Shown: positions 17,258-25,869, counted from the stretch's first letter. The stretch is DNA of 64,000 bases from Flavobacterium chilense (GCF_001602525.1 NZ_LSYT01000012.1:1-64000), one strand, 5' to 3'. The notes: generated by a model not told the origin, from the letters alone. Numbers and translations are program-made.

Positions 17258-17265
17258 CAAATTTA
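17258..17265 (-). promoter_or_regulatory. -7 promoter box that fixes the ATPase start
   Basis: TAAATTTG on the minus strand, 18 bases upstream of the GTG at 17240. A transcript from here cannot contain the longer open frame. No good -33 TTG was seen, so it is supported by the box alone. Confidence 0.55.
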
Positions 17266-17337
17266 CCTAAAGTTATTGTATTTAAAAAGATTATTTTGGC
17301 TGAAGCGAACGATTTCGTAATTTTTGTCATCAATGTT

Positions 17338-17406
17338 CCTGCTGTTCGCTTCAATCTTTTGCTTTTTAAAGGAAAAAGCAAAAGGATTTTCACTGCCATC
17401 AGGGCT
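17338..17406. repeat. REP-like palindromic element, copy C
   Basis: One of four related elements (also 23119-23184, 44532-44596 and 58467-58532 inverted). CTGCT...TCGCT leads to a hairpin CTTTTGCTTTTT-AAAGG-AAAAAGCAAAAG, then CCATCAGGGCT. It lies upstream of the ATPase gene. The arms differ from copy B but remain paired (GC opposite GC). Confidence 0.7.
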
Positions 17407-17455
17407 AAATAGGAGAGATGGTTTTGTTTTTGGAGTTATCTCAAACAGTTGTATT

Positions 17456-17484
17456 TCCTACAAGGTTTTTAAAACCTTACAGGA
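17456..17484. repeat. Small imperfect palindrome downstream of the 17503 gene
   Basis: TCCTACAAGGTTTTT faces AAAACCTTACAGGA. It could act as a terminator for the gene ending at 17503 or be another small dispersed palindrome. Only one copy was seen here. Confidence 0.45.
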
Positions 17485-17502
17485 GAAAAAAAGCATTTTA
17501 GT

Positions 17503-18201
17503 TTATTTGCTTTTGAAAATCATCTTCAAATCAGAATATAAATAAACCCCAATAATTACTAACATCGGAATCGCAATTATAAATTTTCCATCTGGAATCA
17601 TTCCAAATATAACAAGTAATATTAAAGCAAAACAAAAAGGATATGTAAATAATCGAGTTAATATTTTACCAATAGTCCATTCCTTTTCCAATTTTTCCTC
17701 AGTTTCGTTGTTAAGTATTTTGCTTTTGCTTTGCTTTGTCAATTGCTTGCTTTTTGTTGTACTATTTAGTACTTGATAAAAATCTTTTAATAGACCTTTT
17801 TTGTTATATGAATATATTTTTAGACTTAATAAGTAACTAGCAAAACTTAAAATTAGAAAAATGCTTATGCAGATTAAAAACTTTTTAAGTTGAAAATCGG
17901 TAAAAGCAGTTGAAAGAGTTGGGAAGAAAAAGAATAATGGAAATAGTAGCCTCAAAAATTTAGCAAATGGATTTAATTCGTCTGTTATCTTTATAAGTGT
18001 ACCTTCTGAATCAAATTCAAAAGAAAATACAGGATAAAAACTTCCTGTAAAACCAGTACTTTTCCAAAGATTCATTTTATTTTTTTTGATATTTCCGTAT
18101 GTTTTGTAATCTTTTGTAAGTGAGAATATAAAATGATCTAAAAAAGTGTTTTCTTTTTGAACTTGTATTAATTTTTGAAGATCCGACTTTGTTAATTCCA
18201 T
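17503..18201 (-). CDS. Hypothetical membrane protein
   Basis: 232 residues, family not recognised. After a soluble N-terminal part (about 1-80) there are two hydrophobic segments near 83-100 and 108-127. A charged Lys-rich linker follows (about 150-170) and then two more hydrophobic segments (about 180-200 and 205-222), giving a probable four-helix inner-membrane protein. AT content and codon use are like the neighbours. The upstream region has only a near-consensus box (TATATTTA). It is flanked by dispersed palindromes and by an unrelated hydrolase gene, so context gives no role. Confidence 0.65.
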   Translation of the reverse strand: MELTKSDLQKLIQVQKENTFLDHFIFSLTKDYKTYGNIKKNKMNLWKSTGFTGSFYPVFSFEFDSEGTLIKITDELNPFAKFLRLLFPLFFFFPTLSTAFTDFQLKKFLICISIFLILSFASYLLSLKIYSYNKKGLLKDFYQVLNSTTKSKQLTKQSKSKILNNETEEKLEKEWTIGKILTRLFTYPFCFALILLVIFGMIPDGKFIIAIPMLVIIGVYLYSDLKMIFKSK

Positions 18202-18254
18202 ATTCAGAATAAATAAAAAAATATTCGTAAATATAGTAATAATCTTTCTTTTGT

Positions 18255-19169
18255 TTACTCACAAAACAAATATTTCCCCGAATCTTTTCCTTTTTTAGAA
18301 GGAACAATCAAATGCGATTCAAATTTCTTTCCTTTCAAAACATCATTTACAAAATCCAGAACATATTGCTGTCCTTCATGAAATAAATATCCCGAAAATT
18401 CATGTCCGCCTCCGCAAAAAGTAATCAGTTCAATGTCTTTATGTAAATCCTGCATGTGATTGTAAACGGCATAAGATCCAAATAGAATTAGCCAGCCCGA
18501 AGCATTTGTAGGGCAGGAACGATGTGAACCTGCTGCATATGGAACAGTATCGTCATTATTTCCGTGTGCCAATAACATCGGAATTGCTTTTTCTTTAGTA
18601 ATCAGGTTAATATCCTGAATTGCTCCGGAACCTCCAATGAAACCAGCATATTTAAAACTTTCCAGTAAATTGTTTTTATATAAATTCATTAGTTTATAAT
18701 CCCAAAATGAAGCATGAAATCCAATTTCGGCACCAGCACTAATACCAGAAATAAAATATTTTGAAGTGTCAAGATTATATTTATTTGCATTTTCGATTAA
18801 ATAAGAAGTTGCCTGCCACATATCGCTCACGCCAATTTGTATTGCTTTAATCTTTTCGGTCAAAGTTCCTTTGCATCCAAAATCTTTTCCCTTCATATAC
18901 AAGCTGTACGAAATGCTTGCAACAGCATATCCGTTTTGCGCCATAAACATACCAAAGTTTTTTTCCTGAGTACGTTCGCCACCTGAAAATCCTCCGCCAA
19001 AAGCGAAAATGATTAAGGGGATTTTTTCATTTGTTTTTTTCTGAGGCAGATATAAGTCTAAATCCAGTTTGATGGTGTCATTCTGGAAATAAGTCATGGT
19101 TTTAATTTCCTGCGCCTGAATAGTGTAAAAAGAGGTAGTGATGAAAAGTAAGAAAATGATTTTTTTCAT
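18255..19169 (-). CDS. Secreted alpha/beta hydrolase (esterase/lipase-like)
   Basis: 304 residues. A signal peptide (about 1-19, ending IQAQ) sends it to the periplasm or surface. The alpha/beta hydrolase layout is clear: oxyanion-hole loop FAFGGGFSGGER, nucleophile elbow GISAGAE, acid residue in HGNNDDTVPY and catalytic His in CGGGHEFSG. It is similar to carboxylesterase or BD-FAE-like enzymes; the substrate is unknown and no polysaccharide-utilisation genes are adjacent. The upstream intergenic region carries 8-bp periodic tracts. Confidence 0.85.
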   Translation of the reverse strand: MKKIIFLLFITTSFYTIQAQEIKTMTYFQNDTIKLDLDLYLPQKKTNEKIPLIIFAFGGGFSGGERTQEKNFGMFMAQNGYAVASISYSLYMKGKDFGCKGTLTEKIKAIQIGVSDMWQATSYLIENANKYNLDTSKYFISGISAGAEIGFHASFWDYKLMNLYKNNLLESFKYAGFIGGSGAIQDINLITKEKAIPMLLAHGNNDDTVPYAAGSHRSCPTNASGWLILFGSYAVYNHMQDLHKDIELITFCGGGHEFSGYLFHEGQQYVLDFVNDVLKGKKFESHLIVPSKKGKDSGKYLFCE

Positions 19170-19184
19170 GATAAAATATTTTTG

Positions 19185-19410
19185 AATCTCGCAAAGTCGC
19201 AGAGTTGTAATTTTTTTGAGTTTTGTTTTTTTGCTGGCGACTTAGTGTTTTTGTGGGGAAATTTTGTTGCAATGATTTCTCAAATATAAGAGGAAAAATT
19301 ATAAAGGAATAAGGTTGTAAAGGTTTTTTCTTTGAGCCTTTGAGCCTCTGTAACTTTGAACCCTTTTTATTGAAAAAAAATCTAAAATCTAAAATCAAAA
19401 GTCTGAAATC
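19185..19410. repeat. Cluster of 7- and 8-bp periodic tracts in a divergent promoter region
   Basis: Three tracts lie between the hydrolase gene (minus) and DUF493 gene (plus). They are AATCTCGC/AAAGTCGC/AGAGTTGT at 19185-19208, TTTGAGCC/TTTGAGCC/TCTGTAAC/TTTGAACC at 19331-19362 (8-bp units), and a 7-bp-periodic AAAATCT series at about 19377-19410. The middle tract read on the minus strand gives GGCTCAAA units like those after the CDF gene at 23003. Confidence 0.7.
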
Positions 19411-19417
19411 AAAAGCG

Positions 19418-19425
19418 TATATTTG
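19418..19425 (+). promoter_or_regulatory. -7 box upstream of the DUF493 gene
   Basis: TATATTTG, a perfect TAnnTTTG box, 19 bases before the start at 19445 and directly after the periodic tracts. No TTG was found 19 bases upstream. Confidence 0.6.
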
Positions 19426-19444
19426 CCTTTATTTTTAATTAAGA

Positions 19445-19741
19445 ATGGAGAACGATAAAGAAAAAAACACCGCTGAATTTTACGAGAGATTAAAAGTCGA
19501 GTTAGATAATTCAAATACTTGGCCAGCAGAATATTTATATAAATTTATAGTGCCTTCTGTAGACGATAATGTTGAGAGAGTTGAGAAAGCTTTTGATGGG
19601 ATGGGCGCGGTTATTAAAACAACAAAATCTAAAACCGGTAAATTTACCAGTGTTTCAGTTGATGTTACCATGCATAGTGCAGACGAAGTAATTCTTAAAT
19701 ACAAAGAAGTTTCTACCATAGAAGGTATAGTTTCATTATAA
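19445..19741 (+). CDS. DUF493 (YbeD-like) family protein
   Basis: 98 residues, cytosolic, with an alpha/beta ferredoxin-like ACT-type fold expected for the family. Recognisable segments are WPAEYLYKFIVPS near residue 20 and FTSVSVDVTMHSADEVI near the end. The function is unknown in general; YbeD in E. coli neighbours the lipoate synthesis genes. The next gene starts 3 bases after the stop, so it is co-transcribed with the DUF4290 gene, a common flavobacterial pairing. Confidence 0.88.
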   Translation: MENDKEKNTAEFYERLKVELDNSNTWPAEYLYKFIVPSVDDNVERVEKAFDGMGAVIKTTKSKTGKFTSVSVDVTMHSADEVILKYKEVSTIEGIVSL

Positions 19742-19744
19742 CTT

Positions 19745-20467
19745 ATGAACGAGAAATATAAAAAAGAAATTGCGAATGATGTTGTTTTTAATTTAGAATA
19801 TAATTCTGAAAGACAACGTTTAATCATTCCGGAATATGGTCGTCATTTGCAAAAACTGATCGATCAGGCTACTGCAATCGAAGATGCCGAAACGCGCAAT
19901 AAAGCTGCAAAATACATCATTCAGGTTATGGGAAGCTTAAATCCGCATTTGCGTGATGTGCCGGATTTTCAGCATAAATTATGGGATCAGCTTTTTATCA
20001 TGTCTGATTTTAAATTAGATGTAGAGTCTCCATATCCAATTCCATCCCGCGATGTGTTGCAGTTAAAACCAGATGTATTACATTATCCGCAAAACTTTCC
20101 AAAATACAGATTTTATGGTAACAATATCAAATATATGATTGATGTTGCCAATAAATGGGAAGAAGGCGAAATGAAAAATGCTTTGGTACTTGTAATAGCC
20201 AATCATATGAAAAAATCATATTTGAGCTGGAACAAAGACACTGTAAAAGACGATGTGATTTTCGAGCATTTATATGAATTGTCAGGAGGAAAAATCAATT
20301 TGCTGCAAAGTACTGAGGAATTACTGAACACTACTGATTTATTACGTACTAATAAACGTATGTCAAATAAAATCACGTCAACAGGACAGCCCAAAATACA
20401 AGGCAATAAAAATAACAAAGGGCCGGGAAAACCAAAGCCTTTTCAGAAAAATAACAATCAGAAATAA
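19745..20467 (+). CDS. DUF4290 domain protein
   Basis: 240 residues. The first about 190 residues form the helical DUF4290 domain known mainly from Bacteroidota (LEYNSERQRLIIPEYGRHLQ, MGSLNPHLRDVPDFQHKLWD, PKYRFYGNNIKYMI). The last about 40 residues are basic and rich in Asn, Lys, Gly and Gln, probably disordered and perhaps nucleic-acid-binding. Function unknown. The last codons lie within a 24-base direct repeat that recurs exactly 100 bases downstream, so the 3' end took part in a tandem duplication. Confidence 0.88.
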   Translation: MNEKYKKEIANDVVFNLEYNSERQRLIIPEYGRHLQKLIDQATAIEDAETRNKAAKYIIQVMGSLNPHLRDVPDFQHKLWDQLFIMSDFKLDVESPYPIPSRDVLQLKPDVLHYPQNFPKYRFYGNNIKYMIDVANKWEEGEMKNALVLVIANHMKKSYLSWNKDTVKDDVIFEHLYELSGGKINLLQSTEELLNTTDLLRTNKRMSNKITSTGQPKIQGNKNNKGPGKPKPFQKNNNQK

Positions 20468-20655
20468 AAAGGGACTAAGTTTCTAAGGTGCTGAGATGCT
20501 AAGTTTTTTAGCTTTTAATCTTATAACCTCAGTAACTCTGAATCTTAAAAATAACAATCAGAAATAAAAAAAGGCGCTAAGATGCTAAGGGACTAAGATG
20601 CTAAGATTTTAGCTCAGAAAACCTCAGAACCATGGAATCTCAGTAGCTCAGAATC
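20447..20655 (+). repeat. 100-bp tandem duplication with 8-bp periodic, self-complementary tracts
   Basis: A 24-base sequence at 20447-20470 (including the last codons and stop of the DUF4290 gene) recurs identically at 20547-20570, exactly 100 bases on. After each copy comes a GRNNCTAA-type tract (20471-20502; 20573-20604) and then its approximate reverse complement (about 20520-20546; 20612-20655). Each unit can therefore fold into a long imperfect hairpin. It fills the gap between the DUF4290 gene and murA. Confidence 0.8.
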
Positions 20656-20668
20656 TTAAAAAATAAAT

Positions 20669-21979
20669 ATGGGAATTTTTAAAATCGAAGGAGGAACTCC
20701 TTTAAAAGGAGAAATCACTCCGCAAGGAGCAAAAAACGAGGCATTGCAAATTTTATGTGCCGTGCTTCTAACGGGGGATAAAGTAAAAATTAATAATATT
20801 CCCGATATTATAGACATCAATAAATTAATCACATTGTTGGGTAATTTAGGAGTGAAAATTCAACGCAATGAACCGGGTTCGATTACGTTTCAGGCTGATG
20901 AGGTTAATGTTGGATATTTAGAAACCGAAGCTTTCAAAAAAGAAGGAGGAGCGCTTCGTGGTTCTATTATGATTGTTGGACCACTATTGGCTCGTTTTGG
21001 AAAAGGATATATTCCAAAACCAGGAGGAGATAAAATTGGTCGTCGCAGATTAGATACACACTTTGAAGGTTTTATTAACCTCGGGGCAAAATTCAGATAT
21101 AACAGAGAAGATCATTTTTACGGAGTAGAAGCTCCTGAAGGATTGATAGGAACAGATATGTTGCTTGATGAAGCATCAGTTACCGGAACAGCAAACATTG
21201 TAATGGCTGCAGTTTTGGCAAAAGGAACCACAACAGTTTATAACGCTGCATGTGAGCCTTACCTGCAACAATTATGCAAAATGCTAAATTCGATGGGTGC
21301 TAAAATTACAGGTGTTGGATCTAACTTATTGACTATCGAAGGTGTTGAAAGCCTTGGTGGTTGTGAGCACAGAATTCTTCCTGATATGATCGAAATTGGT
21401 TCCTGGATTGGTCTTGCAGCTATGACAAAAAGCGAAATTACGATCAAAAATGTAAGCTGGGAAAATTTAGGATTAATTCCAAATACATTCAGAAAACTTG
21501 GAATTACCATCGAAAAACGCAATGATGATATTTACATTCCGGCTCACAAAGACGGATATGAAGTAAAAACAGATATCGATGGTTCTATTTTAACCATTGC
21601 AGATGCACCTTGGCCAGGATTTACACCCGATTTATTAAGTATTGTTTTGGTTGTGGCAACACAGGCAAAAGGAGATGTTTTAATTCACCAAAAGATGTTC
21701 GAAAGCCGTTTGTTTTTTGTAGACAAACTGATCGACATGGGAGCAAAAATTATGTTATGTGATCCGCACAGAGCGGTAGTTATGGGACATAATTTTGAGT
21801 CTCAGTTAAAAGCTACTACAATGTCATCTCCTGATATTCGTGCAGGGATTTCATTATTGATTGCTGCGCTTTCTGCAAAAGGTACAAGTACTATTCAAAA
21901 TATTGAACAAATCGATCGCGGATACGAGCGTATTGATGAACGTTTAAGAGCAATTGGAGCAAAAATCGTGAGAGCGTAA
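20669..21979 (+). CDS. murA: UDP-N-acetylglucosamine 1-carboxyvinyltransferase
   Basis: 436 residues, full length. It transfers enolpyruvate from PEP to UDP-GlcNAc, the first committed step of peptidoglycan synthesis. Lys22-Asn23 (PQGAKNEAL) and the RGSIMIVGPLLARFG segment are as in other MurA enzymes. The active-site loop reads KPGGDKIGRR, so Asp121 stands where most bacteria have the Cys that fosfomycin alkylates (Cys115 in E. coli). Asp at this place keeps activity and gives resistance in characterised enzymes. No cell-wall operon is adjacent; the 5' side is the tandem duplication. Confidence 0.97.
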   Translation: MGIFKIEGGTPLKGEITPQGAKNEALQILCAVLLTGDKVKINNIPDIIDINKLITLLGNLGVKIQRNEPGSITFQADEVNVGYLETEAFKKEGGALRGSIMIVGPLLARFGKGYIPKPGGDKIGRRRLDTHFEGFINLGAKFRYNREDHFYGVEAPEGLIGTDMLLDEASVTGTANIVMAAVLAKGTTTVYNAACEPYLQQLCKMLNSMGAKITGVGSNLLTIEGVESLGGCEHRILPDMIEIGSWIGLAAMTKSEITIKNVSWENLGLIPNTFRKLGITIEKRNDDIYIPAHKDGYEVKTDIDGSILTIADAPWPGFTPDLLSIVLVVATQAKGDVLIHQKMFESRLFFVDKLIDMGAKIMLCDPHRAVVMGHNFESQLKATTMSSPDIRAGISLLIAALSAKGTSTIQNIEQIDRGYERIDERLRAIGAKIVRA

Positions 21980-22121
21980 AAAATATTTGCTACGAATTCA
22001 CGAATTAAAACTAATTTTTGAAATTCAATTATACGATTTGGGTTTTAAAAATTAGTGTGATAAAACACAATGTTATTTTTCGTGTAATTTGTTGAATTCG
22101 TGGCGAAAAAAAATAGTCTAA

Positions 22122-22997
22122 ATGACAAACGAACAAAAAGCTGTAAAAGCTACTATCTTTAGTATAGTTGGAAACACCTGCCTGGCCCTGATAAAAGGTC
22201 TGGCAGGTTTTTTTGGCAATTCTTATGCCTTAATTGCAGATGCAATCGAATCGACTACGGATATATTTTCGTCTTGTTTGGTGTTGTTTGGAATTAAATA
22301 TTCTAATAAACCTGCAGATGAAAATCATCCATACGGACACGGTAGGGCAGAACCTCTGATTACCTTTTTGGTTGTTGGATTCTTAATTACTTCGGCAACA
22401 ATTATTGGATATGAAAGTATTTCAAATATTCAAACTTCGCATGATTTACCAAAATCATGGACTTTGTATGTTTTAGGCGCAATTATTATCTGGAAAGAAT
22501 ATTCTTTTCGTCTGGTTATGAAACGCAGTAAGCAAACCAATAGTTCATCTTTGGCAGCCGATGCCTGGCACCATCGTAGTGATGCGATAACTTCTGTGGC
22601 GGCTTTTGTCGGAATTTCGATCGCACTAATTATGGGTAAAGGCTACGAATCTGCAGATGACTGGGCAGCACTTTTTGCCGCATTTTTTATTCTGTACAAC
22701 AGTTGTAAAATTTTCAGACCTGCACTTGGCGAAATTATGGATGAGAATCTGAATGATGATTTGGTCGAAGAAATTCGGGTGAAATCTTTAACTGTTGAAG
22801 GTATTTTAGGTACCGAAAAATGTTTTATCCGCAAAGCAGGAATGAGATATCATGTAGATCTTCATGCTATTGTATCAGCCAAAATTTCGGTAAAAGAAGG
22901 ACATGACTTATCTCATAAGTTACAAGATACCTTAAAAGAACAAATACCTCAATTAGGCAATGTCCTGATTCATATTGAACCTGATGATTATCACTAA
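22122..22997 (+). CDS. Cation diffusion facilitator family metal transporter
   Basis: 291 residues. The first about 205 hold transmembrane helices with the metal-site motifs IADAIESTTD (helix 2) and ADAWHHRSD (helix 5, HxxxD). The DENHPYGHGRAE loop between them is a CDF signature. The C-terminal about 85 residues form the cytosolic ferredoxin-like dimerisation domain (MRYHVDLHAIV, VLIHIEPDD). It exports divalent cations such as Zn, Fe or Co across the inner membrane by proton antiport; the metal is not predicted. A tract of 8-bp repeats begins 5 bases after the stop. Confidence 0.93.
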   Translation: MTNEQKAVKATIFSIVGNTCLALIKGLAGFFGNSYALIADAIESTTDIFSSCLVLFGIKYSNKPADENHPYGHGRAEPLITFLVVGFLITSATIIGYESISNIQTSHDLPKSWTLYVLGAIIIWKEYSFRLVMKRSKQTNSSSLAADAWHHRSDAITSVAAFVGISIALIMGKGYESADDWAALFAAFFILYNSCKIFRPALGEIMDENLNDDLVEEIRVKSLTVEGILGTEKCFIRKAGMRYHVDLHAIVSAKISVKEGHDLSHKLQDTLKEQIPQLGNVLIHIEPDDYH

Positions 22998-23002
22998 AAA
23001 AA

Positions 23003-23034
23003 GGTACAAAGGATCAAAGGTCCAAAGGGACTAA
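23003..23034 (+). repeat. 8-bp periodic tract after the CDF gene, left arm of an inverted repeat
   Basis: Units GGTACAAA, GGATCAAA, GGTCCAAA, GGGACTAA. The first 22 bases (23003-23024) are perfectly complementary to 23289-23310. Confidence 0.85.
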
Positions 23035-23057
23035 GGTTTTGTTTTGTAACGATAAAT

Positions 23058-23098
23058 AAAAAATCCGTTTATTCTAGTTAGAGTAAGCGGATTTTTTA
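23058..23098. terminator. Terminator between the CDF and DUF5686 genes
   Basis: AAAAAATCCGTTTATTCT and AGAGTAAGCGGATTTTTT form a stem with two wobble pairs around AGTT. It has A and T flanks, so it can serve both converging genes. Confidence 0.75.
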
Positions 23099-23118
23099 TT
23101 TGGGCGTTCCCTTCGGTC

Positions 23119-23184
23119 GGGCTATCCGCTATATCTTTTTGTTTTTAAAGGAAAAACAAAAAGGATACCGCTTCTATCCCTAAC
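23119..23184. repeat. REP-like palindromic element, copy B
   Basis: GCTATCCGCTATATC leads to the hairpin CTTTTTGTTTTT-AAAGG-AAAAACAAAAAG, then GATACCGCTTCTATCCCTAA. Same frame as copies A, C and D; it shares the AAAGG loop class with copy C. Confidence 0.75.
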
Positions 23185-23272
23185 GCAATCTTAGTAATGA
23201 GAAAATTAACTTTTTTAATTTTTACATAACTATAATTGTCAGTGCGAGTGGAGTGAAGAAATTTTTAAAGCA

Positions 23273-23310
23273 TTTGCCTTTGTACCTCTGGACCTTTGAT
23301 CCTTTGTACC
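23273..23310 (-). repeat. 8-bp periodic tract after the DUF5686 gene, right arm of the inverted repeat
   Basis: Reverse-complement form of the same octamer family. 23289-23310 is a perfect 22-base inverted copy of 23003-23024, and its last base is the first base of the DUF5686 stop codon. Confidence 0.85.
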
Positions 23311-25799
23311 TAATTTAACGCATTTAGAATCTTCAATCCAAATACGACACCATTTTGTTGAATTCCTCCTTGGTATGAATGTACATAATCTAACCTGAAG
23401 ATTTTAAATTTTCCAAAACCAAGGTTGTCTAAGCCAACTGTAAATTCAGAATATGGTTTTCGATCCGGAATTGCGAGTGAATGAAAGCCAATATTCATTG
23501 TTGATTTTAATAAATTGATCAACGGAATCTTATTGGTAACAAATCCCATGTCGTTATGTTCTAAGTGCATTTCGAAATAACTGTCATTGGTACTATTGGT
23601 GTAATAAGGCATTAAATTAAAAACATTCAGATAACGGTTACTGGTTCCAATGTGAGTTTGGTTTCCGTTAAAATGTCTGTAATCAATAAAAGATATATTT
23701 TCGGCATTAAAGAACTTCCCTGCTCTTAAATTCATGCCTAAGATACCTTTGTTGCCTAATGATAAATCATAAGATGCAAAAGCTCCGATGCGTTCAAATT
23801 CGTATTTTTTTTCACTTGCAGCAAACGCTTTTTCATAAGTTAACGATAAGGTTGGGTATTTATCGTTCTTTACATTGTATCTTCCGTCTGGTCTTGAAAT
23901 GTATTTGGTTCCAAAATTAATCAGGGTAGTCAAAGCAGTTTTAAACAAATGATGCTGATCAAATGCTGGTGTTGTAAAATCATTTGGTGCTTGCGGATTA
24001 TTCGATGAATATTGGTCATCTCTTTTAAAGAACGAATAGTCGGTAGTATTAAAAAGAGGTTTTCGTTGCTCGTATCCTGCCTTTGCAATCAACTTTATAC
24101 CATTTAAAATGTTTTGCGAATAATTAACCTGAGCAAACTCTAAATTATACAACTTCATATAATTGTCTTTATAAAATAGAGAACTTACAGAATTGATGAG
24201 TTTACTTATAGGCTCGGCACTATTAAACTGAGCCACTTTTGTTCCTCCCGAAGCACTTATTGTAGCATAATTTATATTATTGAATTTATGGGTAAATTGT
24301 CCGATAGCCCTAAAACGCTGATCCGAAAACCCATAATTGAAAGTAGTACTCACAGAAGTTGTTTTTCCTTCTTCCTCATTTCCTTTTTTGAATGAAAATC
24401 CGGAATCCAGATTAAATCCCTGAACAGTATTAAAACTTAGTGATGTTAGATTTAATAATCCTTTATAATCGAATGAGTACTTTTTAAAAGTATTTTTATA
24501 ACCATAACCCATTAAGACATCTGTGATCTTAAATTTATTGGTTTTGGCATCTATTGAATCCGTATATTTTTGAGATTTTCTGATCGTCTGTAAACTGTCT
24601 TTTTTGGTATAATCAGTCTTCTCTTCTATGGTTAACGGGATTGGACGAATCTCATTCCAAAAAGCATCATCTTTTTTGTTGGCATTGGCTTCAAAAGCAA
24701 CGATTTCGTTTCCAAAAGTTTTCTTTTCAAACGAAGCAGGAAATTCATAATTCGAATACACATAATTGAATTTTCCTGAAAATTTTATTCCAAAAATGCC
24801 GGCAGTAAAATCCAGCGTCTGGGCATTTTTTGTCCAGATTTTATTTTTGGTATTATAGCTAAAACTCTGGTTAAGCTGCATTACTTCGGTGAATTCGTTT
24901 TTCATACGATATCCTTTTATATCCAGATCAATGGCATAAATAGCAAAACTGTCATCAACAATATAAATGTAGCCTTCAAAGACAGGTTCTTTATCACGTT
25001 TAGGAATGACTTTGATTTTATTAATCTGATGATTGTTTTCGTCAAAAAAAGTACCTTCGAGCTTGTACTTGTAATAACTAAAAGCATTATCAGCAATAGG
25101 AGAGATCAGTTTAATATCGAAGTCTAATGTGTTTTCGTAAAAATCATAAGTAGACAAGGAAGCTGTGTTGTAACTATAGCCCTTGTTGTTTCCGGAAATT
25201 CTGGAAGCAATAATTTTCTCTTTTAATTTGTTGGGCTTTTCAAAAGTAATTTTTGAAATGGTTTCAGATAAATATAAAATTCCTGTTCCGGTTGAGTCCA
25301 GATTTGAAGCCATATCCTGGCCAAGATCTACTTTTTTTCCAAGGATTTTTTTTGGTAAATCTTTCACCTTAAACATTCCTTTCGAGTAAAAATCAGCGGT
25401 GTATCTTGCTGTTTTGTCTGAGTTATCCTTTTTGTTTGCAATCGCATTTCTTATAATCGCATTTGCAGGATTGTTTTTAGGATCAATTACAACTTCATTT
25501 AATGCAAAGCTTTCTTCCAGCATTTTTACATCCAGAGTCATTGTCTTTGCATCAGCAGAAACGGTTATCTTTTGGGTTTTAAAACCTAAATATTGAAAGA
25601 TGATTTTGTTTTTACCTACTTCTTTTACGTTAAGCTGGTATTTTCCCTGTTCGTTTGAAGTAGTTCCGCTATAGGTGTTTTCTTCAAACACAGAAACAAA
25701 GGGCAATGGATTTCCTTTTTCATCAGTTATAGTTCCCTTTATTTGGGCAAAATTTGAAATCGAAAAAAATAAAAAGGCGATTAAAGTATAGTTTTTCAT
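23310..25799 (-). CDS. DUF5686 outer-membrane protein with carboxypeptidase-like regulatory domain
   Basis: 829 residues from the Met at 25799. A signal peptide (about 1-18, SISNFAQ) is followed by a CarboxypepD_reg-like beta sandwich (about 20-100: IKGTITDEKGNPLPFVSVF). A long DUF5686 region with many amphipathic strands follows, ending in a strand-rich C-terminus typical of an outer-membrane barrel. The open frame has 6 more codons upstream, but the signal peptide begins at MKNYTL. Members are widespread in Bacteroidota; their substrate is not known, and TonB-dependent uptake or export is often guessed from the shared N-terminal domain. Convergent with the CDF gene. Confidence 0.87.
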   Translation of the reverse strand: MKNYTLIAFLFFSISNFAQIKGTITDEKGNPLPFVSVFEENTYSGTTSNEQGKYQLNVKEVGKNKIIFQYLGFKTQKITVSADAKTMTLDVKMLEESFALNEVVIDPKNNPANAIIRNAIANKKDNSDKTARYTADFYSKGMFKVKDLPKKILGKKVDLGQDMASNLDSTGTGILYLSETISKITFEKPNKLKEKIIASRISGNNKGYSYNTASLSTYDFYENTLDFDIKLISPIADNAFSYYKYKLEGTFFDENNHQINKIKVIPKRDKEPVFEGYIYIVDDSFAIYAIDLDIKGYRMKNEFTEVMQLNQSFSYNTKNKIWTKNAQTLDFTAGIFGIKFSGKFNYVYSNYEFPASFEKKTFGNEIVAFEANANKKDDAFWNEIRPIPLTIEEKTDYTKKDSLQTIRKSQKYTDSIDAKTNKFKITDVLMGYGYKNTFKKYSFDYKGLLNLTSLSFNTVQGFNLDSGFSFKKGNEEEGKTTSVSTTFNYGFSDQRFRAIGQFTHKFNNINYATISASGGTKVAQFNSAEPISKLINSVSSLFYKDNYMKLYNLEFAQVNYSQNILNGIKLIAKAGYEQRKPLFNTTDYSFFKRDDQYSSNNPQAPNDFTTPAFDQHHLFKTALTTLINFGTKYISRPDGRYNVKNDKYPTLSLTYEKAFAASEKKYEFERIGAFASYDLSLGNKGILGMNLRAGKFFNAENISFIDYRHFNGNQTHIGTSNRYLNVFNLMPYYTNSTNDSYFEMHLEHNDMGFVTNKIPLINLLKSTMNIGFHSLAIPDRKPYSEFTVGLDNLGFGKFKIFRLDYVHSYQGGIQQNGVVFGLKILNALN

Positions 25800-25869
25800 G
25801 AAAGTTGTTTCTCTCACAAAAATAGAATAAGTTAAAAACGAGCCTATTAAAAATTTGTTAAATAAAGAC

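Larger units (their letters stand above)
22998..23309. other. 312-base convergent intergenic region packed with repeats
   Basis: Between the CDF gene and the DUF5686 gene, left to right: an 8-bp periodic tract (23003-23034), a terminator (23058-23098), a REP-like element (23119-23184), about 85 bases without recognised features, and an inverted periodic tract (about 23273-23310). No gene. Confidence 0.8.

Noticed and set aside
17241..17399. Upstream extension of the P-loop ATPase gene to an ATG at 17399
   Set aside because: A TAAATTTG promoter box sits inside it, it overlaps the REP-like copy C, and the family starts just before the P-loop.
19102..19398. 98-residue minus-strand open frame overlapping the hydrolase start
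   Set aside because: It is built from repeat tracts and the signal-peptide region of the real gene in another frame; the composition is not protein-like.
23003..23310. CRISPR-like array
   Set aside because: The 8-bp units are contiguous and degenerate with no spacers, and no cas genes are present.
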